Origin: Gammaproteobacteria bacterium
GTDB taxonomy: Bacteria; Pseudomonadota; Gammaproteobacteria; Pseudomonadales; Pseudohongiellaceae
DNA: 64,000 bases
NCBI GenBank assembly: GCA_018401885.1
Contig: JAGYKB010000005.1
Span: forward strand, 1-64,000
Direction: 5' to 3'
Each line of letters opens with the position of its first letter. The first letter of the stretch is position 1. Positions 36,356 through 46,034 of the stretch are shown here, in pieces. The translations under genes were made by a program, and so were the position numbers. The notes under the pieces are model-generated. The model was not told the origin of the DNA. It saw only the letters and a list, made by a program, of their open reading frames with translations, and did not search any database.

Positions 36356-39300
36356 ATGACGGCTCCGAATCTCGACAGTCTACGCGACACCCTTAATGGT
36401 CTTCAGAGGAGGCAGGCTAGACTAATACTCGCGAGGCAGGTTGGCTTTGCATTAGTGGCCGTCTGCGTAGTGATCGCTGCCAGCCTCGCACTAATCGCGA
36501 ACTTTGCCTCGTCGGCGGCAGCGGTTCTGCTGGTCGCAGTCGTGAGTATTACCCTCTTATTTTCTATCTGCTCCCTCGCATGGCGTCAAAGCCTTCGGGC
36601 TCAAGCGGATCAAAAAGCGCTCGTACTCTATGTAGAGGAAAAGTTCCCAGACCTCGAACAGCGCCTGCTTACCTCCATCGAATTCTCGCAAGCCGAGAAA
36701 AAGTCCTCACAAGCTGGAGTCTCGCCTGCCTTTGTAGAACAGCTGATTAACGATGCACGCTCACATCTTGATCAGCAGAGACAACAGGTGGAGCGGGTAG
36801 GCTCCTCGCGAGAATCCTTTATTGCGCTAGCGGCCGGATTTTCTGCGTGCTTGGCATTGGTGCTGCTGTTACAGGAGTTTGCCCAACTCAGGCAGGCTGC
36901 GCAGCGCCTTGCATGGCCCTTTGCGCTCGAGGAAACCGTCGATGTTACTTCGGCCGCATTGCCCATCTCACTTCTCGTTGAACCCGGTGATATTGAAATG
37001 CAGCGAGGCTCGCCGCTGACCGTGACAGCGAGGGTTGAAAACGCACAGCCGGGCGCCCTGACCCTAAGGCTGCAAGACGATCGATTGAACTGGCGCGACT
37101 ATCCTATGCTCCTCGATTCGACAGATTCGAATGGAGCAACCTTCAGCTATTATTTGCCGGCGGTGGTCAAAGATTCGAACTATCTCATAAGTCTTGCAGG
37201 AGAGGAGCAATCCTCGCGGCAGTATCAGATTAAGCTGTACGATCTTCCCGAGATTGAAAAGATCGATGTCGCCTTGGACTTTCCTGACTACACAGGCGAA
37301 GAGGACAGAATCGAGTCTGATGGCGGTGATATCGTTGCGGCTGAGGGCACGGAAGTCACTCTTACTGTCATCTTTAACAAACCTGTAGCTCGCGCTGAGA
37401 TACAGTTCTCGGGCGCGGAAAGCGAAACAGATAGAGACTATGTTAACGGCGGTCTCGATGTTGATGGGCTGCAGGCGACTGCACGTTTTACCGTAGCGAG
37501 CGATGGTGTTTATCGAATTACCGCAACGGATTTGCAGGGTCTTCAGAGCGAGTCGCCGCTAGATTACTACATTCGCGCTATTGAAGATCAGCCTCCACAG
37601 TTCACGTTGCGTAGACCGGGCGCAGACAGAGACGTTATGCCACTCGAAGAGGTGGTGATTGAGGTTGATGCTAGCGACGACTATGGATTGGGCGAATTCA
37701 TTCTCAATTACGCAGTGGTTGGCGACGATGATAGAGAGGTCGATTTTTTACCTGCCGAGTCGGTTCGTTCAGCGCAGGGATCGACACTGCTCTATCTTGA
37801 GGATCTCGCGGTTGAGCCAGGCGATTTTATTAGCTACTACTTAACTCTTGCTGATAATAATGCACTAGAGGGCCCGAGTGAGGTGGTGTCCGACATTTAC
37901 TTCCTTGAGGTTATACCAACCGATCAAGAATTCCGCCGTTCGCAGCAGCAAGGCGGTGGGGGCGGCGGAGGCGGCCAAGGAGGCGGAGAAAGCAGCGCGC
38001 TTGTTTCGGTGCAAAAAGACATCATTGCGGCAACGTGGAAGCTGCGCAATCGCCTGCGAGACGCCTCTAGCGCCGACATCGAGGCTGATGCAGAAATCAT
38101 CGCCGAAAGTCAGCGAGAGGCAACGGGCCGCGCGAAGATGTCAATCGATCGCCTGTCAGAGCGCTTGAGCTTCTCCGATGACAGTTATGATCTCGCTGTC
38201 GAAAATCTATCTCTCGCTATTGAACAGATGAATTTAGCTGCGAGCGATCTGGACAGCCTGCAAATAACGACTGCGCTCAAGCCTGAGCAACTCGCCCTGC
38301 AATATGTTTTAAAGGCAGAGGCAAATATCAATCGCACCGACATAAGCATGAATCAGAATAGCGGCGGTGGCGGTGGAGGCGGCGCTCAGCAAGAGCGGGA
38401 GGACCTTCGCGAGCTCTTCGAGATGGAGATGGGCCAGCTTGAAAACCGCTACGAGACTCCAAATAGCGCTAACCAAGCGGGCGGAACGAACGCCGAAGAA
38501 GTAAACAAACTTGAAGAATTGGCGAGACGTCAGGAGGCGTTGACTCGTGCTCAGCGAAATCTTGCGCGTCGCGAGCAGGAGCTTGCGGAGGAGCAGCGTC
38601 GTCGAGAGCTTGAGCGGCTGCGAAGGCAGCAGGAACAGCTGTCTGCCGATGTCGAAAAACTAGCCCGCGAATTAGCTCAGAATGGTCAGGGTCAGCAGCC
38701 TGCGCCACGAAATTCAGATTCACCTCAGCAAGGCCAGCAGAGCGAGCAAAATCAGCAAAGGCAATTAGCAGGGCAGGGTCAGCAGTCGGCGCAACAGACC
38801 GGAGCGGAGCAGTCAGGTGACTCTGGCGCTCAGGCGGCCATTGAACGTGCGCTAGAGCAAATGCAACAGGCTGCAGCGAGTGATAGCGCGGCTATTGCCG
38901 CTGCTCAAGGCCAAAAAGCGCTCGAAAGTTTGCGTGATCAGCAGCGCGAATTAAGCGAGGCGGGTGAAAGTTCGGTGTCTCAGATCGCTCGGCGCTTGGG
39001 CGAGCGCGGGCAAGCGCTTGCTCGTAATCAGCAAACACTTCAGGAAGGTCTCGCAGAAGCTAGCAGAAACCAGGGGCTAGGTCAGACTCGCCGCGAGGCG
39101 CGTCGCGATGAAGCACTGCAGGCACTTCTTGAGGCGCAGCGCCAACAGCAGCGTGATATCGAGGAAATCGAGGACATGCTCCGCGCGGTTGTGACACGCG
39201 GTGAGAGCGAAGACAGGAGCTTGCTCACTCAGGCTCAGGCAGCAACCCGTGACTTGAAGCCGATTCGCGACGAAATGGCGACGAGCAATCGCGTTTTGCG

Positions 39301-39910
39301 CAACGGCATGCTCAACCTTGCCATCGATATGGAGCAGGAACTTGGCGAACAGATTCAGCAACTGGCGCAGAGCCTGGCACAATTAAATCCGTCGCAAACG
39401 CAGGATTCCGCGAGCTCAACTCGGCAAGTAGCAGGGGACGCCCAGCAGCTGCGGCAGCAGATCGAAAGCCTTAGCCAACAGGCTACCGAATTTAATCAGC
39501 GTGGCGAGACGGCGGGCGATGGAAATGCGCCCTCCCTTGCGCAGATGCGAGAGCAGCTCGAGAGTAGTCAAGCACTTGCCGACAGTCTTTCGCAACAGCT
39601 TGCGCAGCAGCGCGGTGGCTCCGCACAGGCTATGCGCGGCGACTCCAATACGGTAGGGACCGCGAGATCTATCAGGCAGCAGTTGACTCGGCAGGACATA
39701 GAAGCGTTTCTCGCACAGCCTGAGCTTCTTCAAGCCCTTCTGCAGCCCATTGTTGAGCTCGAGGGCGCGCTTCGTGCGCAAGCCGAGTTAGAGAGCGCGG
39801 CGACGCAGCTCTATAGCGCGGATGACGAAGCTATTCCAGACGCCTATCGAGAACTAGTGGAGCAGTACTATCGAACCCTGTCAGAGGGTGATAGCGGAGG
39901 AGTTCGGTAG
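36356..39910 (+). CDS. DUF4175 family large membrane protein
   Basis: From ATG 36356, with AGGA upstream, the protein has 1184 aa. Two N-terminal membrane helices (GFALVAVCVVIAASLALIA and SSAAAVLLVAVVSITLLFSI) and a third near 165-185 are followed by beta-sandwich segments (37000-37900) and then a long region dominated by Gln, Arg, Glu and Ala, predicted as coiled coil. Three Gly-rich hinges interrupt it (GGGGGGGGQGGG and similar). DUF4175 proteins are found next to MoxR, DUF58 and BatA genes. It is the first gene of an eight-gene block; its stop is two bases before the next start. It probably spans the inner membrane with the coiled coil in the periplasm. Confidence 0.85.
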   Translation: MTAPNLDSLRDTLNGLQRRQARLILARQVGFALVAVCVVIAASLALIANFASSAAAVLLVAVVSITLLFSICSLAWRQSLRAQADQKALVLYVEEKFPDLEQRLLTSIEFSQAEKKSSQAGVSPAFVEQLINDARSHLDQQRQQVERVGSSRESFIALAAGFSACLALVLLLQEFAQLRQAAQRLAWPFALEETVDVTSAALPISLLVEPGDIEMQRGSPLTVTARVENAQPGALTLRLQDDRLNWRDYPMLLDSTDSNGATFSYYLPAVVKDSNYLISLAGEEQSSRQYQIKLYDLPEIEKIDVALDFPDYTGEEDRIESDGGDIVAAEGTEVTLTVIFNKPVARAEIQFSGAESETDRDYVNGGLDVDGLQATARFTVASDGVYRITATDLQGLQSESPLDYYIRAIEDQPPQFTLRRPGADRDVMPLEEVVIEVDASDDYGLGEFILNYAVVGDDDREVDFLPAESVRSAQGSTLLYLEDLAVEPGDFISYYLTLADNNALEGPSEVVSDIYFLEVIPTDQEFRRSQQQGGGGGGGGQGGGESSALVSVQKDIIAATWKLRNRLRDASSADIEADAEIIAESQREATGRAKMSIDRLSERLSFSDDSYDLAVENLSLAIEQMNLAASDLDSLQITTALKPEQLALQYVLKAEANINRTDISMNQNSGGGGGGGAQQEREDLRELFEMEMGQLENRYETPNSANQAGGTNAEEVNKLEELARRQEALTRAQRNLARREQELAEEQRRRELERLRRQQEQLSADVEKLARELAQNGQGQQPAPRNSDSPQQGQQSEQNQQRQLAGQGQQSAQQTGAEQSGDSGAQAAIERALEQMQQAAASDSAAIAAAQGQKALESLRDQQRELSEAGESSVSQIARRLGERGQALARNQQTLQEGLAEASRNQGLGQTRREARRDEALQALLEAQRQQQRDIEEIEDMLRAVVTRGESEDRSLLTQAQAATRDLKPIRDEMATSNRVLRNGMLNLAIDMEQELGEQIQQLAQSLAQLNPSQTQDSASSTRQVAGDAQQLRQQIESLSQQATEFNQRGETAGDGNAPSLAQMREQLESSQALADSLSQQLAQQRGGSAQAMRGDSNTVGTARSIRQQLTRQDIEAFLAQPELLQALLQPIVELEGALRAQAELESAATQLYSADDEAIPDAYRELVEQYYRTLSEGDSGGVR

Positions 39911-39912
39911 TT

Positions 39913-42258
39913 ATGCAGTCTTCCGATCTCTCTTTTTTAGAGGCATTGCGCGCTGGCACACTCAGTTTCGCCTATGGAATTCCGCCTTGGGCCTTTTTCG
40001 CGGCGTCACTACTCGTGATCGCAGTTGTCTGGTTTGGCTACACAAAGACGACGAGACCGTTAAGCCTGCGCTGGCGCGTTGGGCTAGTCGCTCTCCGGTC
40101 GGCAGTACTCGTGCTTATCATGGTTTGTTTGCTGAGGCCGGTCGTCATCGATCAGGAGGTCATTCCACAGGAGACCTTTTTCGCGGTCCTCGTCGACAAT
40201 TCTGCCAGTATGAAAATTGCGGATATGCCCGAAGGCCAGACGCGCACAGAGGCTGTAGAGGACGCTCTGACTCGCGCTGGTCTCTTGGATACGCTCGCCG
40301 AAGACTACCAATTGCGATTCTTTGGCTTTGGTGGTGAGACTCGACGGGCGAGTGAACTTGCAACAATTGGCGCTGATTTCGATAACGACGAAGCAGCGAT
40401 AGCCTTCAGTAAGACTGCTGTAGGCGATGCGCTCGGCTATGTGGATGATCAGTTAGGTAGCTTGCCGTTGGGCGGCGTTTTGCTGATTAGCGACGGCGCA
40501 GACAACAGCGGTATGGATGCTACCATCGCTGCTCGCAGATTCGCAGCCAGTGGCGTCCCGGTTTTTACCCTTGGCGTGGGAATGCCAACACTCCCAAGTG
40601 ATGTTGGCATAGAGGGTGTTTTAACAACCGAAACCATTTTGGAAGGATCCGTTTTTACAGCTCAAATCCGGCTCGTTCAAGCGGGCTTCGACAACGAGCG
40701 AGTTCTTCTTCGTGTTTTCGATAATAATCGTGAGGTGTCTAGCCGTGAGGTGATTCTGGCTCCGGGAGACGTTACCCAACGCTTCGAAATTGAACTTAAC
40801 CCTGAGCGAGAAGAGGCGATTGTCTACCGGTTAGAAGTTGAATTGCTCGATCGCGCGAAGGCAAATCAGGAGCGAGTCCTCGAGAACAATGAGTACGAGT
40901 TTCTTGTTGATAACACCCCCAAGCCCGCGCTCGATATACTTTACATTGAGGGGCATCCGCGCAACGAGTATAAGTTTATTCAGCGAGCCGTACGGGGAGA
41001 TAAGTCCTTGCGCCTCGCGACCTACCTGCGCACCGGGCCAGAAAAATTCTACCGACAGGGAATCGAGTCTCCGACTGAATTAAGCGATGGGTTTCCTCGC
41101 GAGCGCGACGCGCTGTTTGAGTATGAAGCGATTATTCTCGGCGACATAGAGCAGGAGTTTTTCGATGTCGAGCAACTTGCGCTGCTCGAAGAATTTGTAG
41201 CTGAGCGGGGGGGAGGGCTTCTGCTATCGGGAAGGGTTGATGAAGGCTTTATCGGTACGCCACTTGCCTCAATTGCGCCCGTAAATTTGGTTGAAGAGTC
41301 CCTACTGCCCCAACCTTTGCAGGGGGGCATTCGACGCGGTGATCATCCAACTGGTGCGCTTTTTTCGCCTCAGCTGACCGCGGCTGGACGCATTTCACCG
41401 CTGCTGCGTCTTGCCGCCGAAGAGGCTGCAAACAGGAATTTGTGGTCGCAGTTGCCGCCTCTTCAGGGTGTCTATGTAAGCGGTCGGATCAAGCCCGGCG
41501 CCTCAGTGTTGCTCGAACACCCGAGCCTCGATTATCAGAATCAACCGCTGCCAATCATTGTCTCGCAGCGATACGGTTCTGGCAGAAGTATGAGTGTAGC
41601 TACCGCAAGCACGTGGCGCTGGCAGATGATGCTTCCTGTTGCCGATCAAACTCAGGAAAAGCTCTGGCGGCAGCTGCTTAGATGGCTTGCGGTTGGTGCC
41701 AAAGAGCGCATTACACTTAGTTTCGATCAGGAATCCTATAATGTTGGTGACACGGTAAGAGTTGAAGCAACTGTCCGTGACGAGAGCTATAACGCCGACA
41801 ATGATGCGACACTATGGTTGCAACGCGAAGACCCACTTGGCGTTCTCAGCGATATACCCATGCAGTGGCAGATTACGGAAGAAGGCGTTTATAGTGCGGA
41901 ATTCCTCGCAGAAGACGTTGGTGTGAATAATCTGCGAATCGATGTGACAAGCGCTGCCGGGGAGGGACGCGCGGAAAACACCGAGGCGAGCGCATCACTC
42001 GTCGTGACTCCCTCACTGCGCGAATATTTGAATCCGGGACTCGACGCGGGCATTCTCCAACGAATCGCTGAAACGACGGGTGGCGATTACGCCTCCATCG
42101 ATAATGCGGCGTCGCTCATCTCGTCCATTCGCAACACACCAAACGCCTATTCCAGGGAGGTGATGACTGACCTTTGGGATAGTCCTTGGTTACTTGGGTT
42201 GCTCATTTTGTTGCTGTGTCTGGACTGGACGCTGCGTCGCAGCAAGGGGCTGTCTTAG
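39913..42258 (+). CDS. VWA and amidotransferase-fold membrane protein
   Basis: This 781-aa protein has two N-terminal helices (PWAFFAASLLVIAVVWFGY and VALRSAVLVLIMVCLL) and one at the C-terminus (WLLGLLILLLCLDWTL). Between them is a von Willebrand A domain with an intact metal-site start DNSASMKI and GGVLLISDGADNSG, then a beta domain, then a glutamine-amidotransferase-like fold (ILYIEGHPRNEYKFIQRA, VAERGGGLLLSGR) with no visible catalytic Cys. Such BatA-relatives act with MoxR ATPases. The stop TAG shares its last base with the GTG start of the caspase-like gene. Confidence 0.85.
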   Translation: MQSSDLSFLEALRAGTLSFAYGIPPWAFFAASLLVIAVVWFGYTKTTRPLSLRWRVGLVALRSAVLVLIMVCLLRPVVIDQEVIPQETFFAVLVDNSASMKIADMPEGQTRTEAVEDALTRAGLLDTLAEDYQLRFFGFGGETRRASELATIGADFDNDEAAIAFSKTAVGDALGYVDDQLGSLPLGGVLLISDGADNSGMDATIAARRFAASGVPVFTLGVGMPTLPSDVGIEGVLTTETILEGSVFTAQIRLVQAGFDNERVLLRVFDNNREVSSREVILAPGDVTQRFEIELNPEREEAIVYRLEVELLDRAKANQERVLENNEYEFLVDNTPKPALDILYIEGHPRNEYKFIQRAVRGDKSLRLATYLRTGPEKFYRQGIESPTELSDGFPRERDALFEYEAIILGDIEQEFFDVEQLALLEEFVAERGGGLLLSGRVDEGFIGTPLASIAPVNLVEESLLPQPLQGGIRRGDHPTGALFSPQLTAAGRISPLLRLAAEEAANRNLWSQLPPLQGVYVSGRIKPGASVLLEHPSLDYQNQPLPIIVSQRYGSGRSMSVATASTWRWQMMLPVADQTQEKLWRQLLRWLAVGAKERITLSFDQESYNVGDTVRVEATVRDESYNADNDATLWLQREDPLGVLSDIPMQWQITEEGVYSAEFLAEDVGVNNLRIDVTSAAGEGRAENTEASASLVVTPSLREYLNPGLDAGILQRIAETTGGDYASIDNAASLISSIRNTPNAYSREVMTDLWDSPWLLGLLILLLCLDWTLRRSKGLS

Positions 42259-43298
42259 TGAAACGTCTGCTGAGCAAAGCGCTGGCCTCAGCGTTGTTCA
42301 TTCTTGGTCCATTGACTGCGATAGGTCAGAGTGGGGAAGACAGAGAATTATTCGCGCAATCATCGACTACGTCAAAGTATGCAATGATCCTGACCGGTGC
42401 CACGGTTGGACAAGAAAACGAAGCAAAGTTCCGCCAGCTTTCTCTTTCTCTTCACGACATTCTCGCTAGAGATTATGGCTATAGTGCCGCTGGGATAGAG
42501 CTTCTACTGAGCGAAACCAACACTGATTCGCGTGCAGATGGAATTTCGGACAGAGACGGGATAATTGCGAGCTTAGGCAGGTTGAGCGAAAAACTAAAAA
42601 CAGGCGACCAGCTTGCTGTTTTTCTGCTCGGTCACGGTACCGGGGTCGACGATGAAGCCAAGTTCAATCTCCGTGGACCAGACCTTACCGGCGTGGAATT
42701 TGCCCGCCTGTTCGATGGCTTTGCTGAGCAAGACCTGATTTTTGTAAATACAACGAGTGCGAGCTACGGATTCTCCACGGCCCTTGCTCGGGAAGTGGCA
42801 GGAGAAGGACGCATCGTCGTCTCTGCTACTCGCTCTTCATCGGAGAAATTTGACCCTTATTTTCCGCGTTATTTTATCGAGGGTTTGGCTGATAAGCGCG
42901 CCGATCGCGATAAAAACAGTCGAGTTTCGTTACTCGAAGCGTTCACCTACGCAAAGAATAACGTCGAAGAATTTTACGAGGAATCAGGCAGGCTGGCTGC
43001 CGAGCATGCCGCGCTAGACGACAATGGCGATGCTCTCTTCACTCTTGCGCCGGCGCCTGGCCAAAGCGACGGGAGCCTCGCAGAGATTGCGTTTATCGAT
43101 GCCGCGGATGCGGACGATGACACCTTGCCGGCTGAACGCTTAGCGCTGAAACGACGGATGCAAGCTCTTGAGCGCAGTGTATTACTTCTGCGCGGTCGCA
43201 AGGCGGAATATTTAGAAGGCGACTATTGGCTGCAACTTGAGACTTTACTTGTTGATCTTGCAAAAACGACGGAGCAATTCAATGTTCAAGCGCCCTGA
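42258..43298 (+). CDS. Caspase-like (clan CD) protein lacking catalytic Cys
   Basis: From GTG 42258, which overlaps the previous stop (TAGTG) and follows AAGGGG, the protein has 346 aa. It has a signal peptide (SALFILGPLTAIGQS). The body is a caspase/legumain-like alpha/beta domain: YAMILTGATVGQENEAKFRQ, GIIASLGRLSEKLKTGDQLA, then the His loop FLLGHGTGVDD (His126). The second loop, where clan CD peptidases carry the nucleophilic Cys (usually D-x-C), reads IFVNTTSASYG (164-171), so Ser or Thr replaces Cys. It is therefore probably a non-catalytic scaffold or binds a peptide. A Leu-rich C-terminal helix (LALKRRMQALERSVLLLRG) may mediate partner contacts. Confidence 0.72.
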   Translation: MKRLLSKALASALFILGPLTAIGQSGEDRELFAQSSTTSKYAMILTGATVGQENEAKFRQLSLSLHDILARDYGYSAAGIELLLSETNTDSRADGISDRDGIIASLGRLSEKLKTGDQLAVFLLGHGTGVDDEAKFNLRGPDLTGVEFARLFDGFAEQDLIFVNTTSASYGFSTALAREVAGEGRIVVSATRSSSEKFDPYFPRYFIEGLADKRADRDKNSRVSLLEAFTYAKNNVEEFYEESGRLAAEHAALDDNGDALFTLAPAPGQSDGSLAEIAFIDAADADDDTLPAERLALKRRMQALERSVLLLRGRKAEYLEGDYWLQLETLLVDLAKTTEQFNVQAP

Positions 43299-46032
43299 TA
43301 CTCTTTCGATAGACGCGGCGAAACGCAGACCCTCGCACGTAAAATGCTGCCTCTATGCTGTTATCTATGCCGTAGTATTTATCACGTCGCATGCGACGGC
43401 ACAGAGCTTGAACGATGTCTTAGTGGATGCCGATTCTCCTTTGGCGCAAGGAGAGCAATTGTTTCTTCGTGGATCCTATGCCGCGGCGAGTGATGCATTT
43501 ATGCGTGCGCAAGGTTTGGACCTAGAAGAGGGTATTGTTGGCGCGAGTCGGTCGTTAGCAATGATGGGCGATAGGGCGCAGGCGATCGCGGTTTGTGAAA
43601 AAGCCTTGGCGAACGCCTCACCGCCAGATTTGCCTTTAATTGCCACCCAGCTCGCTGAACTGAGACTCGCGCAGGGAGAGTCTGCACGCGCGCTCACGTT
43701 ATTTTCACAAATTGATGCGGGTCTTGATCAGCCGCCGCTTCGCACTCTCGTTAAAAACGGTGAAGCGTTGCAATTCGTCGGTCGACGCGATGAAGCTAAA
43801 TCGCAGTTCCAGCGTGCACTTGATCGTTACACTGATGGCCTAGTTTTCTCTTCTCAAGATATTGGCATGGTCGCGCAGGCAAGTTGGCTTCTTGGCGAAT
43901 ACCATGATGCGAACAGTCTTTTCAGCGAGGCGACGCGGCTCGACCCAAATAATCTCGAAGCGCAGACACTGTGGGGGGACTTATTCCTCGAAAAATACAA
44001 TGCGGCGGATGCGCAGCGATCCTACCAAGATGTGCTTACGATAAACGCGCGCTACTTGCCGGCACTTGCTGGCATTGCGCGCGTCAGCGGCGACATGGGA
44101 GCATTAGAGCGTGCGCTCTCCGTTAATCCAAACTATGTTCCCGCGCTCGAGGTACAGGCGCAGCTATTTTTTGTGAACGACAGGGAAAACGACGCGCTTG
44201 CCGCGATAGATCGTGTTCTTGAGCTAAATCCAGAGTCGCTAAAGAGTCTTAGTCTTCTGGGAGCGAAAGCCGCCCTTGAGGAGCGCCTTCAGGACTTCGC
44301 CGAAATCCGTGCACGCGTTGACGCCTTTAGTCCTTCGAATCCCCAGTTTCTCGGCGACGTTGCCGACACGCTCGGTCGTCAGTACCGATTTGTCGAAGCT
44401 GTGGCTTTGGCGCGCGAGGCTATCGCATCGGATCCAAGCTATTGGCAAGGCTACACGCTTCTAGGAAGCAATCTTATCCGCCTAGGCGAGGAGGAAGAGG
44501 GGCGTAAAAATTTAGAGATTGGTTTCGATAACGATCCCTTCAATGTCATGACCTCGAATATGCTCAAGGTGTATGACACGCTCGACAGCTATGTAACAGT
44601 TGAAAGCGAGCATTTCAAAGTAAATTTATCCGAGAAAGATGGACAGATTTTATGGCCCTATCTGGAGCCATTGCTCGAAGAGAGTTGGGACACGCTGACA
44701 GCAAAATACGGTTTCGAACCAGAAGGACCAATACTCATTCAGGTATTTGAGAACTCGCAGGACTTCGCCGTCCGCTCCGTCGGACTTCCCGATATTGGTC
44801 CGCTTGTGGGTATCTGTTTTGGAAAGGTTATTACGCTAATCTCGCCTGATACGTTGTCGGCTAACTGGCAGGAGATTGTATGGCACGAGTTCGCGCATGT
44901 GATAACGCTGCAGATGACTGGCAACAAATTACCTCGCTGGTTATCGGAAGGAATATCGGTGTGGGAAGAGCGCGAGGGAAGGCCCTATTGGGGGCGGAGT
45001 CAAGGGCTCGACTTAGTGAGGGCGTGGGAACAGGGTAAGCTCCTTCCGTTTGCGGATTTAGATAAAGGCTTTAGCGGTGCACAGAATAGTGCGGATCTAG
45101 GCTTCGCCTATTTTCAATCGTATTTGGTAATTGACTATATAACGCGAGAATATGGCTTCGAGGGCCTGCGTTCTCTGGTGCTGCAATACGATGAAATAAA
45201 ATCAGACGCTGAGAGATTTAACGACGCATTCTCAATTTCACTTGAAGAATTCGATGCAGGGTTTCTCTCTTGGGTTGAGCAGAGGGTTACTGAAATAGAC
45301 GTCTACGTGCACAAAGAAGATGCCCCAGATGAAGGCGAGGGACATGGTCATGGTGTGCGCGAAAATTCGAGCGCGATTCTCGCCGAACTATACAACAATG
45401 CGTCGCTAAAGCAGCACATGAGCGCGCGAATCGAAGCAAATCCTAAGGACTTTCAGGCGCACCTCCAGATGGGTATCGTGCTGTTTAAAGAAGAGGCATT
45501 TGACGAAGCAAAAGTTTACTTAGAAACAGCCTACGCCATGCTCCCAGAATATACTGGTTACCCGAGTCCACCGCTCGTGCTCGCGCAGATCTACGAAAAA
45601 GAAGGCAATGAGGCTGCTCGCCTCGAGCAGCTCAGCTTGCTGCTTGATAATCAGCAGCATGACTATAGTTCAGCGATCACTTTAGCCGAGGCAGCTTTCG
45701 CTAGCGACGACCTAGAGCGCGCAGGTTACTTTATTGACCGAGCCATTCAGGTAGATCCTTATCGCCGCGAAGTCCACGACCTGCGGGCGCGTCTAGCATC
45801 TCTGCAGAACGACACTGCGTTAGCGGTGCTCGAGAACGAAGTCATTGTGACTCTCGAGGTCGACGACCCCGTCGAGGCGCGAACCAATCTGGCCGAAGCG
45901 TATTTAAACAATGGCGATGTAGAGTTGGCCAAGCGCAATGTGCTGAGCGCATTAGAGATCGCACCGAGCTATGTTCGCGCGCAAAAAGTTCTCCTGCGTG
46001 CAGTCGATGGAGCGAGCGGAAACAATGATTAG
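43282..46032 (+). CDS. TPR protein with HExxH gluzincin peptidase domain
   Basis: From ATG 43282 (inside the end of the previous gene, behind GGAG) the protein has 916 aa. A signal peptide (LYAVIYAVVFITSHATAQ) is followed by many tetratricopeptide repeats up to about residue 430 and again after 720. Between them lies a peptidase-MA-like metalloprotease domain with HEFAH at 535-539 and a downstream Glu556 in LPRWLSEGISVWEE, the gluzincin pattern HExxH...E. All zinc-site residues are present, so activity is plausible. The TPR arrays would bind protein partners in the periplasm. Adjacent to it are the caspase-like and DUF4159 genes. Confidence 0.83.
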   Translation: MFKRPDTLSIDAAKRRPSHVKCCLYAVIYAVVFITSHATAQSLNDVLVDADSPLAQGEQLFLRGSYAAASDAFMRAQGLDLEEGIVGASRSLAMMGDRAQAIAVCEKALANASPPDLPLIATQLAELRLAQGESARALTLFSQIDAGLDQPPLRTLVKNGEALQFVGRRDEAKSQFQRALDRYTDGLVFSSQDIGMVAQASWLLGEYHDANSLFSEATRLDPNNLEAQTLWGDLFLEKYNAADAQRSYQDVLTINARYLPALAGIARVSGDMGALERALSVNPNYVPALEVQAQLFFVNDRENDALAAIDRVLELNPESLKSLSLLGAKAALEERLQDFAEIRARVDAFSPSNPQFLGDVADTLGRQYRFVEAVALAREAIASDPSYWQGYTLLGSNLIRLGEEEEGRKNLEIGFDNDPFNVMTSNMLKVYDTLDSYVTVESEHFKVNLSEKDGQILWPYLEPLLEESWDTLTAKYGFEPEGPILIQVFENSQDFAVRSVGLPDIGPLVGICFGKVITLISPDTLSANWQEIVWHEFAHVITLQMTGNKLPRWLSEGISVWEEREGRPYWGRSQGLDLVRAWEQGKLLPFADLDKGFSGAQNSADLGFAYFQSYLVIDYITREYGFEGLRSLVLQYDEIKSDAERFNDAFSISLEEFDAGFLSWVEQRVTEIDVYVHKEDAPDEGEGHGHGVRENSSAILAELYNNASLKQHMSARIEANPKDFQAHLQMGIVLFKEEAFDEAKVYLETAYAMLPEYTGYPSPPLVLAQIYEKEGNEAARLEQLSLLLDNQQHDYSSAITLAEAAFASDDLERAGYFIDRAIQVDPYRREVHDLRARLASLQNDTALAVLENEVIVTLEVDDPVEARTNLAEAYLNNGDVELAKRNVLSALEIAPSYVRAQKVLLRAVDGASGNND

Positions 46033-46034
46033 AT

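Noticed and set aside
37960-38400. Gly-rich tracts in the DUF4175 gene as possible slippage or recombination sites
   Set aside because: They are mixed GGN codons rather than a pure repeat and lie in a well-maintained frame; hinge function explains them.
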